Origin: Rhodospirillaceae bacterium
GTDB taxonomy: Bacteria > Pseudomonadota > Alphaproteobacteria > MPNO01 > UBA2964
Assembly (NCBI GenBank): GCA_002720855.1
Contig: PBIN01000013.1
Span: forward strand, 60,491 to 124,490
Reading direction: 5' to 3'
DNA: 64,000 nucleotides
Part shown: one piece after another, positions 41,458 through 49,824 of the stretch
Position numbering within the stretch: position 1 is the stretch's first letter
Layout: every line of letters starts with the position of its first letter
Notes under the pieces: generated by a model
Databases searched by the model: none
What the model saw: only the letters and a program-made list of their open reading frames with translations
What the model was told of the DNA's origin: nothing
Position numbers and translations under genes: made by a program

Positions 41458-41792
41458 AGGACTTATTACCCACTTTTGTCAGCGCCAAAATAGACGCCAC
41501 ACAACCTCTGAATTGGGTCGCAGCTATTATTATCGAAACTTCCTTAATCGTATGGTTAACGACCATGGTTAATGATCCATTAATCGTCGATTCTGCGATT
41601 TAAAGAGATTTCAGCCAGCCACTTTCCCCGTAAACAAAAAGTCGCCCGTCTTATACGGCCATTTATCTCCAAATTCAAACATTTACGCGCCAATTTTCGG
41701 CTTATTTTCAATCAATATTTTGAGCTGATTTGACCGAACGAAGTGTCATTCGTACATTCAAATCGATGAATTCAAATTAGCGGAGGCGAAAA
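41458..41792. promoter_or_regulatory. Divergent regulatory spacer, nuoA / bicupin gene
   Basis: This 335-base AT-rich spacer must hold the leftward promoter of the nuo operon and the rightward promoter of the bicupin gene. No convincing -35/-10 pair was found for either. A cluster at 41541-41592 repeats related words: TTAATCG twice (41544-41550 and 41580-41586), ATGGTTAA twice (41552-41559 and 41564-41571), and the palindrome GTTAAC, which looks like a binding region for a regulator. The bicupin gene has a good ribosome-binding site (GGAGGC, about 8 bases before its ATG). No small gene was seen. Confidence 0.5.
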
Positions 41793-42917
41793 ATGCCAGA
41801 AGGCGCCACAGATGATAAAACACGAGTGTTTCTTCACGACAATTTTCTGGAGTGGTGCGAGAACGAACCGGTCCCCGTTCACGAAGATTTTGGCATAAAT
41901 CTAATGCAAATCGACGTGGCTCCGTGGGATCGTTATGGCATGCATGGCGCAGTTTGCCTCCTTAAGGGGCGCGATGACTTCAACTCAATATTCTGCTTCG
42001 AATTGCCGCCTGGAAGCCATTCCAACCAGATGCAGCACATATATGAAGAGGTTGTCTATATTATCGAAGGAAGTGGCTCGACGACTATTGAAACGCCAGA
42101 CGGCCAAAAACACAGTTTTGAATGGGGTCGAAACTCGCTATTCGCCGTTCCTGTAAACTCCAAATACCAGCATTTTAATGGATCAGGTCAGGAACCCGCT
42201 CGATTTGCTACCGTTCACAATTTTTCATTCCTGATAAATCTGTTCAGAAATGAAGAGTTTATCTTTGATAACCCTAAGACCTTTCCCGAACGGCTTGGCC
42301 CAAATGGCTACTTCACCGGTGAAGGACAGATGGTCGAAATGCGCCCCGGTAGTCACCAGTGGGAAACGAACTTCGTTGCAGACATTACGAACTTTGAGCT
42401 CAAAGACTGGGCGGCACGTGGTAAAGGCTCTTCAAGCCTGAGATGGATTCTCTCAGATGGCACGATTGGCTGCCATACATCTCAAATTGTCCCCGGCACA
42501 TACAAAAAAGCCCACCGCCATATGTGCGGCACGAATGTCTTCACAATCGATGGCGAGGGCTATTCCCTCCTGTGGTATGAGGGCGAAGAAGACGAGTTGG
42601 TCCGGGTTGATTGGGATCATGGCGTCGTGGTTACACCGCCAGAGCAAATGTTTCACCAGCATTTCAATACCGGTACGACACCTTCGCGATATTTAGCACT
42701 CCAGTTCGGGACGGTTCGTTACCCCATGACATGGGCCAAAAAGGATATATGGAGCGGAAAAGTCGATAAGTCAGTTGAAGAGGGCGGCGCACAGATCGAA
42801 TACGAAAATCAGATGCCTCATATCCACAAGATGTGGCTCGACGACATTGACAAGAAAGGTATTGCTTCTGAAATGGGTGATATCTTCGACGAAACGAAAA
42901 TTCGCGCTGGCAACTAG
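41793..42917 (+). CDS. Bicupin, gentisate-dioxygenase-like
   Basis: The 374-aa protein has two cupin domains (about residues 45-145 and 215-310), the layout of gentisate 1,2-dioxygenase and related ring-cleaving or cofactor-free bicupins. Possible metal ligands are H76, H82, E86 and H127 in the first domain and H241, H243 and H288/H290 in the second; the second domain has no glutamate at the usual place after HxH. The substrate cannot be told. It has a strong ribosome-binding site, stands alone on the plus strand between nuoA and tRNA-Asp, and may belong with the catabolic genes to its right. Confidence 0.72.
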   Translation: MPEGATDDKTRVFLHDNFLEWCENEPVPVHEDFGINLMQIDVAPWDRYGMHGAVCLLKGRDDFNSIFCFELPPGSHSNQMQHIYEEVVYIIEGSGSTTIETPDGQKHSFEWGRNSLFAVPVNSKYQHFNGSGQEPARFATVHNFSFLINLFRNEEFIFDNPKTFPERLGPNGYFTGEGQMVEMRPGSHQWETNFVADITNFELKDWAARGKGSSSLRWILSDGTIGCHTSQIVPGTYKKAHRHMCGTNVFTIDGEGYSLLWYEGEEDELVRVDWDHGVVVTPPEQMFHQHFNTGTTPSRYLALQFGTVRYPMTWAKKDIWSGKVDKSVEEGGAQIEYENQMPHIHKMWLDDIDKKGIASEMGDIFDETKIRAGN

Positions 42918-42947
42918 CCTGCAGGTCATTGAAAACAATTGGAAAAG

Positions 42948-43024
42948 TGGCGGGAGCGACGGGACTCGAACCCGCGACCTCTGGCGTGACAGGCCAGCGC
43001 TCTAACCAGCTGAGCTACGCCCCC
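42948..43024 (-). tRNA. tRNA-Asp (GTC)
   Basis: The minus strand folds as a full 77-base tRNA with encoded CCA (42948-42950). The acceptor stem is GGGGGCG / CGCTCCC with one G-T pair, the discriminator is G as usual for tRNA-Asp, and the anticodon loop reads CTGTCAC, anticodon GTC. The T arm GCGGGTTCGAGTCCCGT is standard. Its 3' end faces the bicupin gene, and the catabolic segment begins at its 5' side. Confidence 0.97.
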
Positions 43025-43031
43025 ACCGTAT

Positions 43032-43047
43032 CTAACCTATTGGTTAG
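43032..43047 (-). repeat. Inverted repeat upstream of tRNA-Asp
   Basis: CTAACC (43032-43037) and GGTTAG (43042-43047) are separated by TATT, 8 bases before the 5' end of tRNA-Asp. It overlaps where the tRNA promoter should be. It may be a protein-binding site or chance. Confidence 0.3.
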
Positions 43048-43147
43048 GTTATGTTATTTAAAATGCCGAAAATTTCGTTTCCGACTTTTCTAGGAATAAC
43101 AAATCCCATTTTCTACCATAGTTTTAAATTATGTCACGCGGAAAAAG

Positions 43148-43567
43148 CTATCGGTCGAGCGTGCTATAACAACCACGGCCAACGGCGATAATTTTTTCGG
43201 ACTCATCGGTTACAGTTACGTCCACAACGCCAATGCTACGCCCGGCGCGTACAACACGCGATGTCGCAATCAGGTCAGTGTTTACCCCCATACTCAGATA
43301 GTCGATCCGCAAATTGATCGTAGGGATGGGACGTTCTAATGACATTATAAGGGCGAAATCGCCTGCAACATCGATGAGCGCCGAGGTCACCCCACCATGG
43401 ATTTGACCGGTATCCGGCAGTCGTTCGAACTCCGGTTTATAGGGCAGACGTAAAACCAACTCCTTTTTTTCCAGATCCGAAGAGATCAGCTCAAGCCCTA
43501 GAAATTCCTGAAACGGGCCAGTGGCGAGCCACTCACGGAGTTTTTCTTCTTTTGAAGCCTCAGTCAT
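43148..43567 (-). CDS. PaaI-type hotdog thioesterase
   Basis: The 139-aa protein is a single hotdog domain of the PaaI/YbgC-like thioesterases that cleave acyl- or aryl-CoA. The family signature is TGQIHGGVTSALIDVAGDFAL (about residues 53-73), with the catalytic helix carrying D67; the glutamate/aspartate and HGG are in the PaaI arrangement. It probably releases CoA from intermediates or dead-end products of the neighbouring pathway. It is divergent from the VOC gene. Confidence 0.82.
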   Translation of the reverse strand: MTEASKEEKLREWLATGPFQEFLGLELISSDLEKKELVLRLPYKPEFERLPDTGQIHGGVTSALIDVAGDFALIMSLERPIPTINLRIDYLSMGVNTDLIATSRVVRAGRSIGVVDVTVTDESEKIIAVGRGCYSTLDR

Positions 43568-43684
43568 ATTGAAAACCGGTAAATTGCAACGATTGAAGCA
43601 ACCATAAAAGAATGTAACAAGCGGTACCAGTCAATCGCGTATGTGTTACGTTGTTCAAATCGCAGACCTAAATCGTGGAAGATC

Positions 43685-44536
43685 GTGACTGACACTTTCG
43701 AAGGCATAGATCACTGCGTCATAATTGTACGTGATCTGGACATTGCGCGGGACCGAATGGCCCGTTTGGGTTTCACCGTCACCCCACGAGGTTACCATAG
43801 TGATCATGTGGGCACTGCAAACCACTGTATTATGTTACGCGATGGCTATTTCGAAGTACTCGGTATTCGCAAACCCACTGAGTTTAATGCCGATTGGCAA
43901 AGCAAACTTGAACAACGCGAAGGGCTCGAAGCTGTACCGCTAGCAAGTAACGATTTGGACTTTGCCCGCGAAAAATTAGCCGAGCGCGGCATTTCACTGC
44001 CTGATGCAATTGATTTTTCCAGGCCGGTGGACCTGCCTGGTGAAGCATCAGAAGCCGTCTTTCGTATCATTATGATTCCTAATGAATTCAGTCCACATAT
44101 CTCAATGTTCGCAATTCAACATTTCACGCGCGACGTCGTTTGGTATCCCGATTTTCTGGATCATGCCAATGGCGCTATCGGAGTAAGTGGCGTAATAGCG
44201 ATACATGAGCAACCTGAAAAGGTTGTCCCGGCATATGAAAAACTATTCGGTAAAGAAGCGATCTCCAGATCGGACAACGGAGTAGAAATTGATACGGGGG
44301 GCAAAGGTGATATTCAGTTTCTCAAGCCGGACGCCTATTCCGACCTTTATCCCAATGTCGAACCGGACCCTGCCGCAAATTCACCGTATCTTGCTGCGCT
44401 TAAAATTGAAGTTGCCGACCGTGATTCTACTGCCAATTATTTGAACAATCATAATGTACCCCACATCGTAGAATCTCGTGGCACATTATGCATACCGCCG
44501 CTAGAGGCCTGCGGCACCCTCATAGAATTTGTTTAA
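43685..44536 (+). CDS. VOC/glyoxalase-like protein
   Basis: The 283-aa protein matches the vicinal-oxygen-chelate fold (Glyoxalase_3-like): IDHCVIIVRDLDIARDRMARLGF opens the first module and RDGYFEVLGI closes it; a second, weaker module follows from about residue 150 (GVIAIHEQPEKVVPAYEKLFG). The histidine in IDHC and glutamate in YFEV are possible metal ligands. The start is uncertain: GTG 43685 has GGAAG just upstream, while GTG 43643 would add 14 poorly fitting residues. It converges with the ligase gene at 44555. The substrate is unknown; VOC proteins include dioxygenases, epimerases and isomerases. Confidence 0.7.
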   Translation: MTDTFEGIDHCVIIVRDLDIARDRMARLGFTVTPRGYHSDHVGTANHCIMLRDGYFEVLGIRKPTEFNADWQSKLEQREGLEAVPLASNDLDFAREKLAERGISLPDAIDFSRPVDLPGEASEAVFRIIMIPNEFSPHISMFAIQHFTRDVVWYPDFLDHANGAIGVSGVIAIHEQPEKVVPAYEKLFGKEAISRSDNGVEIDTGGKGDIQFLKPDAYSDLYPNVEPDPAANSPYLAALKIEVADRDSTANYLNNHNVPHIVESRGTLCIPPLEACGTLIEFV

Positions 44537-44554
44537 ACGTATTGTGGGCTGCAC

Positions 44555-46063
44555 CTATAGCTCTGCATAAACCCTGGCTCGCTTAACCAGCGCTTGGCGG
44601 TCAATTTTGTTGGTTCCAGCCAAAGGCAAGACATCAACAAATTCTACATTGCGTGGATGTTGATGTGGCGGCCCATTGGCGAGAGCAAAATCTTTGACCT
44701 CTTGCTCCGTTATCGAAGCGCCGGGCGCGATAACGATAAAGGCAACGGGTTTGTCACCACGAATGGCGTCCTCGGCTGGAATGATACTGGCCTGATGAAT
44801 AGCCGGGTGCCGCTCGAGCATTTTCTCCACCTCTCCTGGATAGATATTCTCTCCTCCACAAACAAACATATCATCTGCCCGACCGACAAAATAATAAAAC
44901 CCATTGGCATCCCGTCGCATTATGTCGCCGGTATCGTACCAGCCGTCTGAAGAAACTGCCTTTGATGTACGATCAGGGAGATTTAAGTAACCAGGCATTT
45001 GCGCCGGCGTTCTGAGTTGTAGCACCCCTTCATCAACGTCCTGTTCGTCCCCCGAAACCAGTCGCGCATCTACACCCGGCGCCGGATAGCCAAGCGCGAT
45101 TTCTGGTTTTGCAAATCCCTCCGGATGGGCACCAAAAGTACCGGCACCGGTTTCTGTTGTTCCATAGGCATTGTAGATGTCGGTTTGGGGAAATATGCCG
45201 TTTACCTGATCGATGAGCGGTTGGCTCAACGGTGCGGACCCCATCATTACATTCGTCACAGAACTGAGGTCGGTTTTCGCCAAAAGATCTACTTCTTTTG
45301 CGACCAATGCGATCATCGTTGGCACCGATGTAAGGTAAGTACAGTGGTATTTCTCTATGGCCTCGATGTACTGAACTGCATTGAACCTTGGCATAAGTAC
45401 TTCGCTCGCATGAGCAGCAACCGCAATTTTCGACATCAACAGTCCGTTCATGTGGTAGAGCGGCGCGGCTACCAGAAAGCGGTGCTGGGCAATCTTACTC
45501 CCATCGCCGACGATATTATTGATCACCCAAAGCTGACCGGCATGTGTAAGTGGAACACCTTTGGGCCGACCTGTGGAACCCGAGGTGTAAAGGATCATCC
45601 CGATATCGTCTTCATGCGTTTCAACACAATCAAATGAGCCCGGATCCAAAGATGCTTCAAAGCCGTTCGGTCCATCATCTCCAAATTGAATGAGCGGTAT
45701 ATCCTTGGGACAATCAATGGAGCGTTCAGAATCCACATAAATTAACTTTGCGGCACAATCATCCAACATATAGTGGATGGTTTCGGTAGGAAATTTGTAA
45801 CTCAGGGGAACCGCTACCAAGCCGGCACGCATTATGCCGAAATACGCGCACAAATAGTCTGTACTGTTCGCTGCGAGGATAGCGACGGCGTCACCTCGTT
45901 CGAGGTCCCGTCCGCTTACGGACCTTGCAACAGCATCAATTCGCGCCGCCAGGGCTCCATAAGTAACCTTTTGTGGATTAGCCGTATCGGACAAATCGAT
46001 AAAGGCATCCTGATCGGCGTCAGCGGAGCGATTAATTAGATCGCCTAAATTTTTGGGTTCCAT
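44555..46063 (-). CDS. AMP-forming acyl/aryl-CoA ligase
   Basis: This 502-aa ANL-superfamily enzyme should activate a carboxylic acid as an acyl-AMP and then a CoA thioester. The P-loop is LYTSGSTGRPKGVPLTH, the A5 motif NAYGTTETGAGTFG, the A7 motif GWYDTGDI, the hinge DMFVCGGENIYPGEVEKML, and the C-terminal catalytic lysine is in GTNKIDRQAL. All are intact. It resembles short benzoate/fatty-acid CoA ligases. It faces away from the MDR gene, sharing a 141-base spacer. Confidence 0.85.
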   Translation of the reverse strand: MEPKNLGDLINRSADADQDAFIDLSDTANPQKVTYGALAARIDAVARSVSGRDLERGDAVAILAANSTDYLCAYFGIMRAGLVAVPLSYKFPTETIHYMLDDCAAKLIYVDSERSIDCPKDIPLIQFGDDGPNGFEASLDPGSFDCVETHEDDIGMILYTSGSTGRPKGVPLTHAGQLWVINNIVGDGSKIAQHRFLVAAPLYHMNGLLMSKIAVAAHASEVLMPRFNAVQYIEAIEKYHCTYLTSVPTMIALVAKEVDLLAKTDLSSVTNVMMGSAPLSQPLIDQVNGIFPQTDIYNAYGTTETGAGTFGAHPEGFAKPEIALGYPAPGVDARLVSGDEQDVDEGVLQLRTPAQMPGYLNLPDRTSKAVSSDGWYDTGDIMRRDANGFYYFVGRADDMFVCGGENIYPGEVEKMLERHPAIHQASIIPAEDAIRGDKPVAFIVIAPGASITEQEVKDFALANGPPHQHPRNVEFVDVLPLAGTNKIDRQALVKRARVYAEL

Positions 46064-46204
46064 TCCTTAAATCGATCTCGAAGTGCTCAGTTGAATAGTA
46101 AAAGTTTTGCTTAGAATATCGCGTGGAACAAGGAAACAGAATAGTCCCTGGATGTAATATCACCAACGAGCTGCTAAACTTCTCAAAACCAAATGGAGGG
46201 AAGC

Positions 46205-47209
46205 ATGAAAGCCGCGGTCTTTCATGAGCATGGCTCGACCGAAAATATCAAATATGAGGATTTCCCTGATCCTGAAATTGGCCCCGATGATTGCCTCATT
46301 AAGGTAAAGGCAGTAGCGCTCAACGGTTTCGAGCCAATGATATTGGGCAAGACGACCGCCCTCCGTACACCTTTACCCATGATCCCCGGCGGTGATATCG
46401 CTGGAGAAGTCGTCGAATTGGGCGCAAACGTCGATAAGGATAGCTGGCGCCCAGGAGATCGGGTCAGCCTATACCCTTTGATCAAAGGGGAAGGAATGAT
46501 TGGCGAAAGCCGGCTTGGCGGATGTTGCGAACTGGTGCGTGTCCCTGCGGATTGCCTGATACCCATACCCGACGGCCTTGGTGATGTAGAAGCGGCCAGT
46601 CTTCCCGTGGCCTACGGGACGGCGCTCCGTATGATGATTACGCGCGGCAAGGTTAAAAAGGGTGAAACTGTTCTGATTTTAGGGGCCGCGGGTGGTGTGG
46701 GCGTAGCCTGTGTTCAAATGGCTCATGCTGCGGGCTGTGAGGTTATCGCTTGTAGCAGTGCTGACTGGAAGCTGGATAAACTTCGAGGTCTTGGCGCTGA
46801 TCACGTGATCAATACGCAAGACCAGGATGTTCGGACCTGGGTGTATGAAAAATATGGCAAACCCCGTATGGGTGAAGGCGGCGGCGTAAATGTCGTGGTG
46901 AACTATATTGGCGGAGACACCTGGGTGGACAGTCTCAAGATTATTCACCCCGAAGGTCGCATGCTCACCTGTGGCGCAAGCGCCGGTTATGCAACAGAAA
47001 ATGATATTCGCTATATCTGGACATACGAAATTAGCATTATTGGCTGCAATGCCTGGTCAAGAGCTGACCAGGCCGAGACCATGCGAATGGTCACTGATGG
47101 AGAAATCGAGCCGGTGATTCACGCAGTACGTCCGCTATCCGAAACCGGCGGTGCTATCCAACAACTTATCGACCGGGATTATTTCGGGAAAATAGTCCTT
47201 CAGCCTTAA
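46205..47209 (+). CDS. MDR-family (quinone-reductase-type) oxidoreductase
   Basis: The 334-aa protein is a medium-chain dehydrogenase/reductase. LILGAAGGVGVACVQMAHAAGC (about 155-175) is the NAD(P)H-binding motif. The catalytic-zinc GHE motif of alcohol dehydrogenases is replaced by GGDIAGEVVELG, so this is a zinc-free member such as quinone or enoyl/crotonyl-CoA reductases. ATG 46205 is preceded by GGAGGGAAGC, a near-perfect ribosome-binding site, which decides against the upstream ATG at 46193. It converges with the UbiD gene, 8 bp apart. Confidence 0.85.
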   Translation: MKAAVFHEHGSTENIKYEDFPDPEIGPDDCLIKVKAVALNGFEPMILGKTTALRTPLPMIPGGDIAGEVVELGANVDKDSWRPGDRVSLYPLIKGEGMIGESRLGGCCELVRVPADCLIPIPDGLGDVEAASLPVAYGTALRMMITRGKVKKGETVLILGAAGGVGVACVQMAHAAGCEVIACSSADWKLDKLRGLGADHVINTQDQDVRTWVYEKYGKPRMGEGGGVNVVVNYIGGDTWVDSLKIIHPEGRMLTCGASAGYATENDIRYIWTYEISIIGCNAWSRADQAETMRMVTDGEIEPVIHAVRPLSETGGAIQQLIDRDYFGKIVLQP

Positions 47210-47217
47210 GCACGAAA

Positions 47218-48828
47218 TTAATCTATCCGATTTGTCAGTTTCGACCCCGGGGGCACGGCCGCGGAAGGCGAGTCTTTTAAACAGATCCGGCCTTCTTCGT
47301 CCTGCCAAAGATCGCCGGTTTCATGCAGCTGACCTATTGCTCTGTTTACGTTCATGGCTCCCGCCGACCAAAACTGCTTGATCAAGTCGGAATGGTAAGT
47401 AGGTGCATCATCAACAACAGAACGAATTTCGGCCGCTAGCGCCGCAATATCGGTCTCATCCGAAGCGTCGACGGTAGCATCATCGGCGTTTAGATAGGCC
47501 TCCGTATCGATTTCTTCAGCGAAGGCATAAGAAATACGTTCGAAACGCGCGCGTGGAATATCGGGTGCCATCGTGGCATCAATTCCCATCTTTGCCGTCG
47601 TTGGCATGCGGCCGGTAATCAAGTTGAGGCTTGGATCAAGTGGCTTGGTACGCATACCAGAGGCAATAACGACATCGGAATCTGCCTGGACCCGAGTAGC
47701 AACTGCCCACTCAACCTCGAGCGGATTATAAACATCTACATCTTCATCAACGACGATGACCTGCTTAAAGTCGTCAGCAGCAAAAGCAGCGTGAATTGCC
47801 TGTTTGCCCTCACCCACCCTGCCGCTGATAGCAATAACCGCGTGAAAGAAACACGTACCCCCAGGCGTTATATTGACCGCCTTCACATCTATATTGGCTT
47901 CATGCAGGGATTGACGCAGCGATGCCTCCTGAATGACGGCACACAGCCAGGCGACTTCCCAGGGCATATGCAAAGCCCAGTAAATTGGATTCTTACGTGT
48001 ATAAATCGCCTTTACACGAACATGCGGATTCCAATGAAGCGCCCCCATAATACGGGTAAACTCTCCGAACCGCCCTTCCGGTTTCGTCCAACCCGTCGGG
48101 AGTATCTCGGCCTCCAGAACAATTTCTGCATCTGCCACGCATGGTACGTCTACGGTTGCGCAAGGCGTAAGTTGCACAGGTGCCCCCAATATGCCCCCGG
48201 CAATTTCAATTTCGTCAACCCCTAAGGGCGGCCTATACGATGTTGCCAAGGTAACGGCCGGGTGGGTCCCTATACTGATAGAAATCGGTGTGGGTTTACC
48301 TTCAAGCGTATTTTGCTCAGCGATACGCCGTAAATCGTTCGGCGTTACGAGATCGATACCGGTGAGGTTTTTTTCGCGGATTAAATTGCGATAGACGCCA
48401 GCGTTATAACCGCCTTTACCATCGGAAGCGATTGTCACGCCGGGAGTAATCATTGGGCCGCCATCTTTTTGGGCGAATAGCGGAACAGGAAGGGAAAACA
48501 AATCCACATCGTCACCGGACTGATAACAGATCTCACGCACGGCCCCTGTATTCACAGTCTCATGTGGAATTGGCCGCGCCACCCCTTCACGCAACTTCGC
48601 CTGGATATCGTTGAACGGACAACCATAAGCCAGCGCCATGCGTTCTCTGTCATTCATTACGCCGGCTACGACCGGAAAGTCGTAGCCAACAACATTATTG
48701 AATAAAAGAGCTGTTTCGGATTCCTCGATCAGCGTACCCAAATAACGTATATCAACCGGTCTATCGATGTCGCGAAGCTGACCTGCCTTCCGCTGCGCAT
48801 CTATCGCTTCACGAAACCCTAATACCAT
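47218..48828 (-). CDS. UbiD-family (de)carboxylase
   Basis: UbiD-family enzymes use prenylated FMN to decarboxylate or carboxylate aromatic, heteroaromatic or alpha,beta-unsaturated acids. The 536-aa protein has the family's N-terminal FREAIDAQRKAGQLRDIDRPVD, the DNA-binding-like domain TLIEESETALLFNNVVGYDFPVV, and the catalytic glutamate region EAEILPTGWTKPEGRFGE. ATG 48828 matches homologues and has GGGGC 8 bases upstream; an earlier TTG at 48867 would add 13 residues. UbiX, which makes the cofactor, is not in the window. A 13-codon ORF with a strong ribosome-binding site lies just upstream. Confidence 0.87.
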   Translation of the reverse strand: MVLGFREAIDAQRKAGQLRDIDRPVDIRYLGTLIEESETALLFNNVVGYDFPVVAGVMNDRERMALAYGCPFNDIQAKLREGVARPIPHETVNTGAVREICYQSGDDVDLFSLPVPLFAQKDGGPMITPGVTIASDGKGGYNAGVYRNLIREKNLTGIDLVTPNDLRRIAEQNTLEGKPTPISISIGTHPAVTLATSYRPPLGVDEIEIAGGILGAPVQLTPCATVDVPCVADAEIVLEAEILPTGWTKPEGRFGEFTRIMGALHWNPHVRVKAIYTRKNPIYWALHMPWEVAWLCAVIQEASLRQSLHEANIDVKAVNITPGGTCFFHAVIAISGRVGEGKQAIHAAFAADDFKQVIVVDEDVDVYNPLEVEWAVATRVQADSDVVIASGMRTKPLDPSLNLITGRMPTTAKMGIDATMAPDIPRARFERISYAFAEEIDTEAYLNADDATVDASDETDIAALAAEIRSVVDDAPTYHSDLIKQFWSAGAMNVNRAIGQLHETGDLWQDEEGRICLKDSPSAAVPPGSKLTNRID

Positions 48829-48832
48829 TTTT

Positions 48833-48874
48833 TCAGCCCCAATTTGCAAAACATAATCGTGAACCAAAATTCAC
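48833..48874 (-). CDS. Possible 13-codon leader ORF before the UbiD gene
   Basis: A GTG at 48874 is preceded by GGGAGG with 6-base spacing, the best ribosome-binding site in this spacer. It opens a frame of 13 codons (MNFGSRLCFANWG) ending in TGA at 48835-48833, four bases before the UbiD ATG. This layout is typical for leader peptides or translational coupling, but a frame this short can arise by chance and its peptide has no obvious repeated codon of a regulatory amino acid. Confidence 0.35.
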   Translation of the reverse strand: MNFGSRLCFANWG

Positions 48875-49032
48875 GAACATCCTCCCAATATGAACCATTT
48901 TGAGATGACACTAAAGTGCTTCCGGTTGATCAATCCCAAGGCGTTACCGACAATACCTTGTACGCAACAAAAATTAATATGATCCTGTAAGAGTATCTCG
49001 CAATAAAACTCTGGACAGGACATTCCAAAGCG

Positions 49033-49818
49033 ATGACATACGAAAACATAATCACAGAATTAGAAGAGGGGCTTCTCCTTGTCACTCTAAATCGGCCGGA
49101 AAAGCTCAACGCCATGACACACCAGATGCGTGTGGACCTTCTTGACTGCGTTCGAGATGCCGAACAGGACGACAATGTGCGCGCAATTGTTTTCACAGGC
49201 TATGGAGACAAAGCATTTTGCGCTGGGGCAAATATTCCCGAACTAGATGACCGGACCCTCCAATCAGAGATGGGTCCTGCGGCAACGTTGAGAAAAGAGT
49301 TGCCGACAGCCGTTGAACGTCTTGGAAAACCGACGGTCGCCGCAATAAATGGCCACTGTTACGGTGCCGGCCTTGAGTTTTCAATGGGCTGTACGGTCCG
49401 TATCGCCAGCGAAAATGCCAAACTTGGACAACCCGAAATCGCTCTGGGTCAAATACCAGGCAGCGGTGGTACACAACGTTTATACAGATTTGTCGGATTG
49501 GCCTGGGCAATGCAAATGATCCTTACCGGCGAACCCGTTACAGCCGGACAGGCTCGCGATATCGGTCTTGTGACGGAGGTGCATAGCCAAGAGGATTTAC
49601 TTCCGCGCGCTAAAAAACTCGCCAAATTGCTGGGGTCGCGAGCACCATTGGCCTTCGCAGCCGGGCGCGATGCGGTTCTGCATTCCACAGAGTCCGATCT
49701 GTTATCCGGAATTGATTTCGAACGGAAACTTTATGCTTTGCTTTGCGGCACAGAAGATAAAAAAGAGGGCCTTGCAGCCTATCGGGAAAAACGTGCGCCT
49801 CGTTATAAAGGCCGCTAA
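49033..49818 (+). CDS. Enoyl-CoA hydratase (crotonase family), complete active site
   Basis: The 261-aa protein is a canonical crotonase that can hydrate an enoyl-CoA. Both catalytic glutamates are present: E115 in GAGLEFSMGC and E135 in GQPEIALG. The oxyanion-hole motifs are FCAGANIPEL and NGHCYGAGLEF, and IPGSGGTQRL follows. A ligase gene begins 6 bp after its stop in the same direction, so the two are probably one operon. The UbiD gene diverges from it across 165-204 bases. Confidence 0.88.
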   Translation: MTYENIITELEEGLLLVTLNRPEKLNAMTHQMRVDLLDCVRDAEQDDNVRAIVFTGYGDKAFCAGANIPELDDRTLQSEMGPAATLRKELPTAVERLGKPTVAAINGHCYGAGLEFSMGCTVRIASENAKLGQPEIALGQIPGSGGTQRLYRFVGLAWAMQMILTGEPVTAGQARDIGLVTEVHSQEDLLPRAKKLAKLLGSRAPLAFAAGRDAVLHSTESDLLSGIDFERKLYALLCGTEDKKEGLAAYREKRAPRYKGR

Positions 49819-49824
49819 ATTCCT

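Noticed and set aside
43025..43147. Search for a duplicate of the tRNA-Val 3' end as an attachment site at the far end of the catabolic segment
   Set aside because: No repeat of the tRNA-Val 3' end was seen here and there is no integrase gene in the window.
46064..46204. TTGAAT / GAATAT promoter-like pair in the ligase-MDR spacer (46091-46119)
   Set aside because: The -10 match is weak, and such pairs are common in AT-rich spacers.
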